Assembly (NCBI RefSeq): GCF_020179835.1
Contig: NZ_JAIUDA010000003.1
Coordinates: 186,001 to 250,000, forward strand
Length of the DNA: 64,000 nucleotides
Source: Pantoea sp. alder81
GTDB taxonomy: Bacteria > Pseudomonadota > Gammaproteobacteria > Enterobacterales > Enterobacteriaceae
Direction: 5' to 3'
Part shown: in pieces, positions 35,153 through 43,114 of the stretch
Layout of the letters: each line of letters begins with the position of its first letter
Position numbering within the stretch: the stretch's first letter is position 1
Program-made: the position numbers and the translations under genes
The notes under the pieces: generated by a model
The model's database searches: none
What the model was told of the DNA's origin: nothing
The model's input: the letters and a program-made list of their open reading frames with translations, nothing else

Positions 35153-35188
35153 TGAATAGATTCGTGAATAGATTTATGCATAGATTTT
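35153..35188. repeat. Three 12-bp tandem repeats upstream of yjjJ
   Basis: TGAATAGATTCG, TGAATAGATTTA and TGCATAGATTTT follow each other without gaps, 25 bp before the yjjJ start and beside the yjjG terminator. Iterated sites one helical turn and a bit apart suggest an operator, possibly bound by YjjJ itself through its N-terminal domain. Confidence 0.7.
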
Positions 35189-35197
35189 ATCATAAAA

Positions 35198-35219
35198 AAA
35201 GCCCGCGCAGCGGGCTTCT
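35198..35219 (-). terminator. Terminator of the holD-rimI-yjjG unit
   Basis: AAGCCCGC-TGC-GCGGGCTT read on the minus strand is followed by an eight-T tract, about 40 bases after the yjjG stop. Confidence 0.9.
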
Positions 35220-35255
35220 TCATATCATTACAACGGCAACGGTGAATAGATACTT

Positions 35256-35939
35256 TTAGCGTTCAGTCAGCAATGCTTGCAGCTCTGCCAGCGTCTTCAC
35301 CTGCCAGGTTGGCGTAATGTGTTCCGGCAACGGGCGTGTACCGTGATCAATCCAGCAGGTTTTCACTCCCGCGTTCATTCCGCCAAGAATGTCAGATTCA
35401 GGCGTATCGCCGACCATTAACACGCGGCTGCGATCCGGATTGCCGAGCAACGCCAGCGTGTGGTCGAAAATCGCCACGTCCGGCTTCGGTACGCCGACCT
35501 GCTCAGAGATCACCAGCTCATCAAAAAACTCGCGGAAACCGGTACGTTCCAGACGCGCCTGCTGCAAGGCGGTAAAACCGTTGGTGATGATGGCGATCTT
35601 CACTTTGCCTTTTAGCGTATTCAGCAGCTCAGCAGCGCCCTCCAGCGGCAGGCAGATCTCCGCCATCGCGCTGAGGAAATCGCTGTTCAGCACTTCAGGC
35701 GCTACGCTGAGTTTCTCACCCCACAAGGTGAAACGACGCGTCTGCAGCTGTAATGCCGAAATGGTGCCGTTTTGATAATCGACCCACAGCGGTTTGTTGA
35801 TCGCCTGGTAGTCAGCGTAATCCTGATCGTTAAAGTGCACGTCATAACTGGCAAACATGCGCTGAAGGCCAGCATAGGCATCAAAATGGAAAAGTGTGTC
35901 ATCTGCATCGAACAGGATGCAGTCCCAGTCGTTTAACAT
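35256..35939 (-). CDS. yjjG: Pyrimidine 5'-nucleotidase YjjG
   Basis: The 227-residue HAD-superfamily phosphatase matches YjjG of E. coli (dUMP/UMP/dTMP phosphatase, protects against non-canonical pyrimidine nucleotides). The catalytic motif is [12 protein letters not shown] (about 7-18), motif II is [10 protein letters not shown] and motifs III/IV are in [11 protein letters not shown] and [12 protein letters not shown]. It follows rimI by 11 bases. In E. coli prfC, osmY and the deo operon lie beyond yjjG; here yjjJ follows directly. Confidence 0.94.
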   Translation of the reverse strand: MLNDWDCILFDADDTLFHFDAYAGLQRMFASYDVHFNDQDYADYQAINKPLWVDYQNGTISALQLQTRRFTLWGEKLSVAPEVLNSDFLSAMAEICLPLEGAAELLNTLKGKVKIAIITNGFTALQQARLERTGFREFFDELVISEQVGVPKPDVAIFDHTLALLGNPDRSRVLMVGDTPESDILGGMNAGVKTCWIDHGTRPLPEHITPTWQVKTLAELQALLTER

Positions 35940-35950
35940 AGTGTCCCTTT

Positions 35951-36391
35951 TTACAGTGTTAGCGCCATGATAATGGCATCTTCACGGCCGTTGGCGGTGG
36001 GATAGTAGTTAGGACGAACGCTGACCTGATGAAAATCGAGCTGTTCGTACAGGGCAATCGCCGGGTGATTCGAGGCACGCACTTCCAGCCACAATGTCAT
36101 CACATCGCGCTTTTCCAGCTCTGCAATCAAATGTTGCAACAGCTGACGCGCAAATCCGCGGCGCTGGAAATCCGGGTCGACCGCAATGTTGAACAGCGAG
36201 GCTTCGTCCAATACCACCTGTGTAATGGCGAATCCCGCCAGTTTACCCTCGGCTTCCAGACGATAATTCACAAAACGTTCGCCCTGATTGCTGGCAAACG
36301 TCTGCTCGCTCCACGGAAACGCGTGGCTGCGACGTTCAATGGCCAGCAGCTGCGGCTGGTCTTCAGGGGTGACTAAAGAGATGGCTGTCAT
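35951..36391 (-). CDS. rimI: Ribosomal protein S18 alanine N-acetyltransferase RimI
   Basis: The 146-residue GNAT enzyme acetylates the N-terminal Ala of S18. The acetyl-CoA binding motif is [17 protein letters not shown] (about residues 70-86) and a C-terminal [11 protein letters not shown] segment is typical. It overlaps the 3' end of holD by 29 bp and precedes yjjG, as in E. coli. Confidence 0.95.
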   Translation of the reverse strand: MTAISLVTPEDQPQLLAIERRSHAFPWSEQTFASNQGERFVNYRLEAEGKLAGFAITQVVLDEASLFNIAVDPDFQRRGFARQLLQHLIAELEKRDVMTLWLEVRASNHPAIALYEQLDFHQVSVRPNYYPTANGREDAIIMALTL

Positions 36392-36773
36392 GGTTACACA
36401 TCTGTTGCCACAGGGCGCGTTTTGCGGCGCCGCTGCTGATTAATTCGTTGAAAACGGCGGTGGAAAAGGTAATGCCGTTAAAGGTGTATTCGCTCTCGAC
36501 GCCCAGTAGCCAGCCCGCACAATCGACCTGTTCGGGCAGCATCGGCAGCTGTTCAGGTGTTAGCGTCATCACCTGCGAAGGCTGAATACTCAGGGCACGC
36601 AGCACATCGCGAATCAAAGGTTCCTGCAGCGCGGGGGCATGTTCCGCCACCATCACCAGACGGGTATCCGGTGCCAGCGTAACGGCTATTTCGCCCTGCA
36701 GCACGCGCGGGCGCCGCAATTGATACTGCGTAATCCCCATTTGCTGTAGAAGCCAGTCGCGCCTTGTACTCAT
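36363..36773 (-). CDS. holD: DNA polymerase III psi subunit HolD
   Basis: The 136-residue protein matches HolD (psi), which links the clamp loader to chi and to single-strand binding protein. It begins STRRDWLLQQMGITQYQLRRP after the Met, the conserved segment needed for clamp-loader contact. I use the ATG at 36773; an in-frame extension of 24 residues upstream lacks family support. It diverges from rsmC. Confidence 0.92.
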   Translation of the reverse strand: MSTRRDWLLQQMGITQYQLRRPRVLQGEIAVTLAPDTRLVMVAEHAPALQEPLIRDVLRALSIQPSQVMTLTPEQLPMLPEQVDCAGWLLGVESEYTFNGITFSTAVFNELISSGAAKRALWQQMCNHDSHLFSHP

Positions 36774-36879
36774 GCTATTACCCGTTATGCTGCCAGAATG
36801 CGACGCTATGCTAGCAAACCCATCGAACATGCGCCAACAAAGCACTATAATCCCCGCTCTGATTTAACAGGAGCGTTCC

Positions 36880-37914
36880 ATGTCTGCTTTTACCCCGGCC
36901 AGCGAAGTCATTCTGCGCCACAGTGATGAATTTACCGCCCGCCATGTTTTGTTTGCTGGCGACCTGCAGGATGACCTGCCCGCCCAGCTGGAAACCGCAT
37001 CAACGCGCGTGCACACCCAGCAGTACCATCACTGGCAGAACCTGAGCCGTCGCCTCGGTGAACGTGCGGTTTACAGCATGGTGGCCACTGCCGCTGATGT
37101 TGAAGGCTGCGATACGCTGGTTTACTTCTGGTCGAAGAACAAGCCGGAAGCGCAGTATCAGCTGCAAAACCTGCTGTCACTGATGCCGGTTGGCTGCGAT
37201 ATCTTCGTGGTCGGTGAAAACCGCAGCGGCGTGCGCAGTGCAGAAGGCATGCTGGAAGAGTGGGCTAAACTGGAAAAAGTCGACAGCGCTCGTCGTTGCG
37301 GTCTTTATCATGGTCGTCTGGATACACAGCCAACCTTTGATGCCAGCAGCTACGGCAATACTTACATGATCGAACATCTCACCATCCACACGCTGCCGGG
37401 CGTCTTCAGCCGCGATGGACTGGATATCGGTAGCGATCTGCTGCTCTCCACGCTGGAGCCGCACTTCCGTGGCAAAGTGCTGGATATCGGCTGTGGCAGC
37501 GGCGTGCTCGCCACCGTGATGGCGCAAATTTCCCCACGCATCCGTTTGTGGCTGTGTGATGTGCATGCCGCAGCAATTGAAGCCAGTAAACTGACGCTGG
37601 CCGCTAACGAACTGGAAGGTGAAGTGTTTGCCAGTAACGTCTTCTCCGATGTCACCGGCCGCTTCGATATGATCATCTCTAACCCGCCGTTCCATGATGG
37701 TCTGCAAACCAGCCTCGATGCAGCCAACACGCTGATCCGTGGCGCGCTGAAGCATCTGAACAGCGGCGGCGAATTGCGTATTGTCGCCAACGCCTTCCTG
37801 CCTTATCCGCAGATTCTGGATGAAACCTTCGGTAACCACGAAGTGCTGGCACAGACCGGGCGCTTTAAGGTGTACCGTGCGGTGTACGGTCGCGGTGCTA
37901 AAACGCGTAAATAA
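36880..37914 (+). CDS. rsmC: 16S rRNA m2G1207 methyltransferase RsmC
   Basis: The 344-residue protein has the two-domain RsmC layout: an N-terminal inactive methyltransferase-like domain (1-155) and a C-terminal catalytic domain with AdoMet motif [15 protein letters not shown] (about 197-211) and the NPPFHDG motif (about 267-273) of N2-guanine methyltransferases. AGGAG lies seven bases before the ATG. It is upstream of the tRNA-Leu cluster as in E. coli. Confidence 0.96.
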   Translation: MSAFTPASEVILRHSDEFTARHVLFAGDLQDDLPAQLETASTRVHTQQYHHWQNLSRRLGERAVYSMVATAADVEGCDTLVYFWSKNKPEAQYQLQNLLSLMPVGCDIFVVGENRSGVRSAEGMLEEWAKLEKVDSARRCGLYHGRLDTQPTFDASSYGNTYMIEHLTIHTLPGVFSRDGLDIGSDLLLSTLEPHFRGKVLDIGCGSGVLATVMAQISPRIRLWLCDVHAAAIEASKLTLAANELEGEVFASNVFSDVTGRFDMIISNPPFHDGLQTSLDAANTLIRGALKHLNSGGELRIVANAFLPYPQILDETFGNHEVLAQTGRFKVYRAVYGRGAKTRK

Positions 37915-37984
37915 TGCATTTTGATCTTCATGACGGTGAAAATGTTGTTTTTTGCAGCAATCGTTTCATCGTCGTGAAATATGT

Positions 37985-38012
37985 ATTGACGCAAAGAGTA
38001 AAATCTCTAGAA
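37985..38012 (+). promoter_or_regulatory. Promoter of the tRNA-Leu cluster
   Basis: TTGACG and TAGAAT are separated by 16 bp and followed by GCGCCTCC, a G/C-rich discriminator typical of stable RNA promoters. It lies about 45 bases before the first tRNA. Confidence 0.8.
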
Positions 38013-38055
38013 TGCGCCTCCGTGGTTAGCAATACTTTAGGGTGTTGCATGGTAC

Positions 38056-38142
38056 GCGACGGTGGCGGAATTGGTAGACGCGCTAGCTTCAGGTGTTAGT
38101 GTCCTTACGGACGTGAGGGTTCAAGTCCCTCCCCTCGCACCA
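38056..38142 (+). tRNA. leuQ: tRNA-Leu (anticodon CAG), copy 1
   Basis: 87 bases including encoded CCA; anticodon CAG at 38090-38092, long variable arm (TGTCCTTACGGACG), and GGTTCAAGTCC T-loop. Nearly identical to E. coli leuQPVT. The acceptor stem has a C-C mismatch at pair 5-68. Confidence 0.97.
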
Positions 38143-38172
38143 ATAATCACAAAGTTTATATCATAGCACTGA

Positions 38173-38259
38173 GCGATGGTGGCGGAATTGGTAGACGCGC
38201 TAGCTTCAGGTGTTAGTGTTCTTACGGACGTGAGGGTTCAAGTCCCTCCCTTCGCACCA
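38173..38259 (+). tRNA. leuP: tRNA-Leu (anticodon CAG), copy 2
   Basis: 87 bases with CCA. Differs from copy 1 at position 5 (T), in the variable arm (TGTTCTTACGGACG) and at position 68 (T), giving a T-T mismatch in the acceptor stem. Identical to copy 3. Confidence 0.97.
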
Positions 38260-38298
38260 ATGCGATGGTATAAACAAGACAAGTAAAGACAACACAAT

Positions 38299-38385
38299 GC
38301 GATGGTGGCGGAATTGGTAGACGCGCTAGCTTCAGGTGTTAGTGTTCTTACGGACGTGAGGGTTCAAGTCCCTCCCTTCGCACCA
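38299..38385 (+). tRNA. leuV: tRNA-Leu (anticodon CAG), copy 3
   Basis: 87 bases with CCA, identical to copy 2. The spacer before it contains TGCGATGGTATAA, a partial copy of the tRNA 5' end, which suggests recent tandem duplication. Confidence 0.97.
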
Positions 38386-38445
38386 CGTTGTCTGAATTGC
38401 CTGACCCTTCTGGTTGTAAAATCCCAATTTGAACCAAAAGAAAAT

Positions 38446-38464
38446 ATCACGCACTCAGCGTGAT
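38446..38464. terminator. Hairpin between the tRNA cluster and yjjZ
   Basis: ATCACGC-ACTCA-GCGTGAT forms a 7-bp stem; on the minus strand it is followed by ATTTTCTTTT, so it probably ends yjjZ transcription and may also end the tRNA transcript. Confidence 0.6.
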
Positions 38465-38494
38465 GTTGTCGTTTCTGTCATCCTGAAAACAGGA

Positions 38495-38779
38495 TCAGAC
38501 GATATGGAAATTCACGGTGACCGCCGCCGCCCCACCCGCCAATGCCAGACATGAAGGCAGCAGCAAGTAGTGACGCAGACGATGATGGAACAACATCACC
38601 ACGGTCATTAACAGCGCAACAATCATCACGACGCGCCACTGGCTGAAACTCGGTTCCCACAGCGCAAATATCGGTAAGGCGGCACAGGGCAGCAATACCC
38701 CCCAGCCACTGTCCAGACGTTTACCCATCATCCAGCTCACACCCCACAAGCCGCAGGCAGCCAACATCGCCATGATCAT
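38495..38779 (-). CDS. yjjZ: DUF1435 family inner-membrane protein, YjjZ-like
   Basis: The 94-residue protein has three or four hydrophobic segments and the DUF1435 hallmark LDSGWGVLLPCAALP followed by SQWRVVMIVALLMTVVMLFHHRLRHYLLLPSCLAL. Its place between tRNA-Leu and fhuF is that of E. coli yjjZ. I use the longest start, which has GAGGG eight bases upstream; a start at residue 17 or 18 would match the E. coli length better and would lose the first membrane segment. Function unknown. Confidence 0.78.
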   Translation of the reverse strand: MIMAMLAACGLWGVSWMMGKRLDSGWGVLLPCAALPIFALWEPSFSQWRVVMIVALLMTVVMLFHHRLRHYLLLPSCLALAGGAAAVTVNFHIV

Positions 38780-39008
38780 CGCGCAACCCTCAAATGATAA
38801 ATATTCGTATTATCATATGACAATATTTCTCATCTTGCAGCGAATTTTTTATTGCGGGACGCGTTGGATGACAGATTTACTGGAAAATGCTAAATTGCCG
38901 CCGATAACTATTTCGATAACACGTCAATAACGTGCTCACTATCCGATTTGCGGGAGTATTTCCCACGGGTAGCGCTTTGATATTTCAGGGCTGTGAAGAG
39001 TAATAATA

Positions 39009-40103
39009 ATGAAATTACAATCTTATGATGAGTTGAAACACAGCAAATATCGGCTTTCGCTGATGCTCTTTTTGTTTTTAAATGTCGCCGTTTCGCTTTT
39101 TTGCCTGTTACCTTTTTTAGGCACAGATAGCCCGGTAAGCTCGCTGCCAGTGGGGATTGTCGCGGCTTTCAGCCTGACTTTGCTGACTGTTTGCCTGATG
39201 ATGCCAAAACGGAAATTACCGCTATTAAATCCTGTCGCCATGATATTAGGCGCACTGTGGGCATGGCACATTAACCACAGATACCATCAGGTTTTTTATT
39301 TTGATGGCAGTTTTTTAATAATCAGTCTGTTAAGCGTATTCTTTGTGAGTGCTATTGCACTGAGTGATTATTTGATCGCATTTTGTTTACACATCACGCC
39401 GCCAGTATTAACCGTACTGTTATTAGATGATGGTCAGCATTTAATGATGATCATTTTTACGATTACTTTGCCGTTGATTGGTTTCTCGCTGCATCATTTA
39501 ATGCGGCGCCGTTTTGATACCTTTACCCGGCGGCTGGTGAGCCAGCTGTATGAGGAAAAGGAGAGTTTTAGCGATTTGAGTATGCTGGATCCGCTTACCG
39601 GTTTGTATAACCGCCGCGGCCTGAAAAATCGCCTCGACACTATTCTGGAAAACCATGCAGGCAGTCATTACGTGCTGCTGCTGGATATCGACCATTTCAA
39701 AGCCTATAACGACAACTACGGTCACGCGATGGGCGATCAGGCACTGGCGCGGGTATCGGTCGCGATTCGTGATGCGGTGCGTTCGCGCGATGTGGTCACG
39801 CGTTATGGTGGTGAAGAGTTTCTGGTGCTGATGACCAACGTTAACGCGTCGATTGCTATGAAACTGGCGGAGCGCATCCGTCAGTACGTGGTGGATCTTG
39901 AAATTCCGCATCGCTTTAATGAAAAGGTCTCCACCCACGTCACCATCAGTGCCGGTATCGCCCCCATTTTTGGCGATGACTTTGACCAGGCGGTGGCCAA
40001 TGCAGACCGCGCGCTATACGTCGCGAAGAATCAGGGGCGTAACACCATCCTCGCCTGGGAAGATTTGCCGAAGCTGACGCAAGTCACCAATGACTTGATC
40101 TAG
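39009..40103 (+). CDS. Membrane-bound diguanylate cyclase
   Basis: The 364-residue protein has six hydrophobic segments in residues 15-165 and a C-terminal GGDEF domain (about 190-355). DPLTGLYNRRGLKNRL, the DIDHFKAYND Mg/GTP motif and the active site GGEEF (267-271) are intact, so c-di-GMP synthesis is expected. An RSRD motif (258-261) five residues before GGEEF fits the product-inhibition I-site. The membrane domain is not one I can name. The first half of the gene and its 229-bp upstream region are visibly A/T-richer than the neighbours. It is an insertion between yjjZ and fhuF relative to E. coli. Confidence 0.9.
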   Translation: MKLQSYDELKHSKYRLSLMLFLFLNVAVSLFCLLPFLGTDSPVSSLPVGIVAAFSLTLLTVCLMMPKRKLPLLNPVAMILGALWAWHINHRYHQVFYFDGSFLIISLLSVFFVSAIALSDYLIAFCLHITPPVLTVLLLDDGQHLMMIIFTITLPLIGFSLHHLMRRRFDTFTRRLVSQLYEEKESFSDLSMLDPLTGLYNRRGLKNRLDTILENHAGSHYVLLLDIDHFKAYNDNYGHAMGDQALARVSVAIRDAVRSRDVVTRYGGEEFLVLMTNVNASIAMKLAERIRQYVVDLEIPHRFNEKVSTHVTISAGIAPIFGDDFDQAVANADRALYVAKNQGRNTILAWEDLPKLTQVTNDLI

Positions 40104-40206
40104 CGGATGTCGTCGCGACGCGATTTTCACGCTTTCCAATGGCGGTGCAGGGCCGAAAAATGCCGCCGCCCCCTTCTCAACTTGATGACATCTTGTTCAC
40201 ACTGAC

Positions 40207-40225
40207 GGTAACGATTATCATTTGC
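40207..40225 (+). promoter_or_regulatory. Fur box upstream of fhuF
   Basis: GGTAACGATTATCATTTGC matches 15 of 19 positions of the Fur consensus GATAATGATWATCATTATC. It lies 31 bp before the fhuF start codon, as expected for iron repression. Confidence 0.8.
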
Positions 40226-40256
40226 TTCACGATTCCCGTTATCACTCAGGATTGGC

Positions 40257-41051
40257 ATGCCCATCATCACGCGTCAGGATCATCGCTTTAGCGACCATCC
40301 TCTGATCTTTATGCAGAGCGACCGCAGCTTAGCGAACGCACTGGAAGATCTGATGCGTGAGCAACGCAGCTACATGCTGGATAACGTCAAGCTTGGCCAG
40401 GCCGCACCAGCAGGGACGTTAACGCTGGCAGATTGGTCCACACCGCTGCACTATCGTCGCCTGACGCAGCGCTACAGCGATTACCTTTATCGCAATCACC
40501 CTGATATGCAGCAAGAAGCCAAACCGCTGCAGTCACTGTGGGCGCAATGGTATTTTGGTTTGCTGTTAGCCCCGCTGATGTTGATGTTGCTGCAGGAACC
40601 GCGGGCGCTGAAATGTGTGCCACATCTAATCCATGTAGAATTTCATGAGAACGGCCATCCCTGTGCTTTCTGGATTGATGTGCAGGAAGATGAAGAGGCG
40701 CGCCATCTCAGCGCACAGCAGCGTATTGACCGCCTGGTTCAGCAATGCCTGATCCCTGCCGTCAACGGCATGACGCAACATGGTGATATCAACGCCAAAC
40801 TCATCTGGAACAACATGGGGTATTCGTTTTACTGGTTCCTCGGTGAACTGAAAAGCCAGTTGCCCGCACCCGTCATCTCTCAGCTGGAACAGGCGCTGTT
40901 CTTCACCCAGACACTGCTGGATGGCAGCGACAACCCGCTTTATCGCACCATGATCCCGCGAAATGGCGAGATGGAACGCCGCAGCTGCTGCCAGCGCTAT
41001 CGCATTCCGGACGTCGAGCGCTGCGGTAACTGCACGTTAAAAGTGGTTTAA
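40257..41051 (+). CDS. fhuF: Siderophore-iron reductase FhuF
   Basis: The 264-residue protein matches FhuF of E. coli, a [2Fe-2S] protein that releases iron from hydroxamate siderophores in the cytoplasm. The cluster ligands are in the C-terminal CC-x10-C-x2-C motif (Cys244, Cys245, Cys256, Cys259). SLWAQWYFGLLLAPLML is the conserved central segment. AGGA precedes the ATG, and a Fur box lies upstream. Synteny with tRNA-Leu and yjjZ agrees with E. coli. Confidence 0.94.
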   Translation: MPIITRQDHRFSDHPLIFMQSDRSLANALEDLMREQRSYMLDNVKLGQAAPAGTLTLADWSTPLHYRRLTQRYSDYLYRNHPDMQQEAKPLQSLWAQWYFGLLLAPLMLMLLQEPRALKCVPHLIHVEFHENGHPCAFWIDVQEDEEARHLSAQQRIDRLVQQCLIPAVNGMTQHGDINAKLIWNNMGYSFYWFLGELKSQLPAPVISQLEQALFFTQTLLDGSDNPLYRTMIPRNGEMERRSCCQRYRIPDVERCGNCTLKVV

Positions 41052-41146
41052 CCTGCGCGCATTCTGTTACAGATTCTCTTTTTATCCCGTTTACACTTTC
41101 CCCCCCTTGTGGCAGCTTTTAGGCTCTGTTTTTACCGGAGAAAAAA

Positions 41147-41611
41147 ATGAGCCTGGAGTCGGTACGGCACTTCTTTGCCGAACATGCACCGGATATCGAC
41201 ATCATCGAGATGCCGGAGAGCACCGCCACGGTAGAACTGGCCGCACGCGTACATGGCGTGACGCCGGGACAAATCGCCAAAACCCTGTCGCTGAAAGTGA
41301 AAGATGCCATTGTGCTGATCGTCACACGTGGTGATGCCCGCCTCGACAACCGCAAGCTGAAAGCCGCGCTCGGCGCCAAGGCACGCATGTTAAGTGTCGA
41401 TGAGGTAGTGAACTGGACCGGACATCCGGTGGGCGGCGTCTGCCCCTTTGGACTGGAAAATCCGCTGACTGTTTATTGTGATGTCACCCTGCGCGGCTTT
41501 GAAGAAGTGCTGCCCGCGGCAGGTTCGATTCACAGCGCAGTGCGCATTTCGCCGCAGCGCATGGCTGAACTGACTGCGGCGAAATGGGTCGACGTCTGCG
41601 AGGCGCTTTAA
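41147..41611 (+). CDS. YbaK/EbsC-type aminoacyl-tRNA deacylase
   Basis: The 154-residue protein is a single editing domain of the YbaK/ProX superfamily, which clears misacylated tRNAs in trans. Visible family segments: the early region STATVELAARVHGVTPGQIAKTL, the catalytic-type Lys in that helix, and the C-terminal GG-V-PFG (GHPVGGVCPFGL). The substrate (Cys-tRNA-Pro, Ala-tRNA-Pro or other) cannot be decided. CGGAG precedes the ATG. Its stop overlaps the end of the convergent transporter gene by four bases. Confidence 0.88.
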   Translation: MSLESVRHFFAEHAPDIDIIEMPESTATVELAARVHGVTPGQIAKTLSLKVKDAIVLIVTRGDARLDNRKLKAALGAKARMLSVDEVVNWTGHPVGGVCPFGLENPLTVYCDVTLRGFEEVLPAAGSIHSAVRISPQRMAELTAAKWVDVCEAL

Positions 41612-42828
41612 CGCTGTTCGCGCGCCACGGCACCGGATATTTCAATACCCCGCGTCTCTCGCCCAAAGGCGACAAACACGCAAATCAGCACCGCCACCGT
41701 ACCGGCAACAATCGCCATCCCCAGGCCGTAGTTGCCGCCGTGCGCCTCGGCAATGCGTGACTGCAACGTCGCATTGACCGAGGCAATCAGATTACCCAAC
41801 TGATAAACAAAGCCTGGCAACACTGCGCGCGCATTCGAAGGCACCAGTTCGGTGAGATAGGTCGGCACCACGCCCCACGCGCCCTGCACCATAAACTGCA
41901 TCAGGAACGCGCCAATCCCAATCATCCAGGATCCGCTGGAGAATGCCCACAGCGGCAAGATCGGCAGCGCAAGGAACGAAGCGAGGATGATCGCTTTCTT
42001 ACGGCCAATCCGTTCTGACAGCGCACCAAAGGTAATCCCGCCCAGCATTGCCGCAATGTTATAGCTAATCGCGATAATGCTGACGGTGCGCGGATCGAAC
42101 TGATGCTGCACTTTCAGGAAGGTGGGATAGAGATCCTGGGTGCCATGGCTGAAGAAGTTAAAGCACGCCATCAGCAGCACCATATAGATACAGATTTTCC
42201 AGTGCTGACGAATAATCGGCAGCAGCGCCGTACTCTCTTTGCGCTCACGCGCGGCCAGCCAGACCGGGGATTCCGGCACTTTAAAATAGATAAATGGCAG
42301 CAGCAGAATCGGCAATGCCCCAATCAGGAACATGCCGCGCCAGCCCACCGTCTCGAAAAACAGCCCGAAAATGATCGATGCCAGCAGGTAGCCGCAAGGG
42401 TAGCCCGCCTGGAAGATGCCGGACATTAGCCCGCGCGAACGATCCGGGATGGTTTCCATCGCCAGCGACGAGGCCACGCCCCAGATACCGCCCATCGCCA
42501 CGCCGTAAATCACGCGGAAAGCGAGGAACGCGGTGAAGTTCGGTGACCAGGCTGAGAGCAGCTCAAACAGCGAGAACATCACGATATTGAGCATCAGAAT
42601 CGGGCGGCGGCCATACTTCTCAGCCAGACGACCAAATATCAGTGCGCCAATCGGTCGAACCGCCAGGGTGAGCATGATGGCAACAGAAACATCGGAGACG
42701 CTGGTGTTGAAATACTGGGCAAGATCGCTGAGTACAAACACCAGGATAAAGAAGTCGAACGCATCCAGCGTCCAGCTGGCGAAACTGGCAAACGCCACGT
42801 TTCGCTGGGTCGCAGTCCAGTTGAACAT
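41608..42828 (-). CDS. Major facilitator transporter, sialate/lactate (SHS) type
   Basis: The 406-residue protein has 12 membrane segments. SWTLDAFDFFILVFVLSDL in TM1, FGRLAEKYGRRPILM in loop 2-3 and ERIGRKKA in loop 8-9 place it in the SHS family (NanT/JEN1-like monocarboxylate or sialate symporters). I start at the ATG at 42828 (MFNWTATQRN), which matches relatives; 11 upstream residues are excluded. No metabolic genes for sialate are nearby, so a monocarboxylate substrate is as likely. Confidence 0.85.
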   Translation of the reverse strand: MFNWTATQRNVAFASFASWTLDAFDFFILVFVLSDLAQYFNTSVSDVSVAIMLTLAVRPIGALIFGRLAEKYGRRPILMLNIVMFSLFELLSAWSPNFTAFLAFRVIYGVAMGGIWGVASSLAMETIPDRSRGLMSGIFQAGYPCGYLLASIIFGLFFETVGWRGMFLIGALPILLLPFIYFKVPESPVWLAARERKESTALLPIIRQHWKICIYMVLLMACFNFFSHGTQDLYPTFLKVQHQFDPRTVSIIAISYNIAAMLGGITFGALSERIGRKKAIILASFLALPILPLWAFSSGSWMIGIGAFLMQFMVQGAWGVVPTYLTELVPSNARAVLPGFVYQLGNLIASVNATLQSRIAEAHGGNYGLGMAIVAGTVAVLICVFVAFGRETRGIEISGAVAREQR

Positions 42829-42886
42829 AGGGGTATCCTGTCTGATTAACTTCCGGTTCATTGACCAGAATTTATTGGAACGTTAT

Positions 42887-42906
42887 CCAGCGAATGATTT
42901 CGCTGG
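42887..42906. promoter_or_regulatory. Inverted repeat upstream of the SHS transporter
   Basis: CCAGCGAA-TGAT-TTCGCTGG is a perfect 8-bp inverted repeat 59 bp upstream of the transporter start, embedded in A/T-rich sequence. It may be an operator; the regulator is unknown. The rest of the 286-bp gap to the nucleoside hydrolase shows nothing clear. Confidence 0.5.
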
Positions 42907-43114
42907 TTATTATTGTGTTAACTATTTGTATATAGCATGTCAGAAAGGCGGGCTGCGGCGGGGAATTGTCAGGGAGTGATTCGCGGTGTAAGGAAGCGTG
43001 TCGTGAAGTGAAACATTGCACCGCTGAGCAGCAGTGCAATGTCATGCGGCGTGATGAATGTGCCATTGAAGGACGGCCGGTGTGACAATCTGGGCCGCAC
43101 TCCGTGATAAGCAA

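Noticed and set aside
37914-38099. 61-codon plus-strand open frame before the tRNA genes
   Set aside because: It covers the tRNA promoter and runs into the first tRNA.
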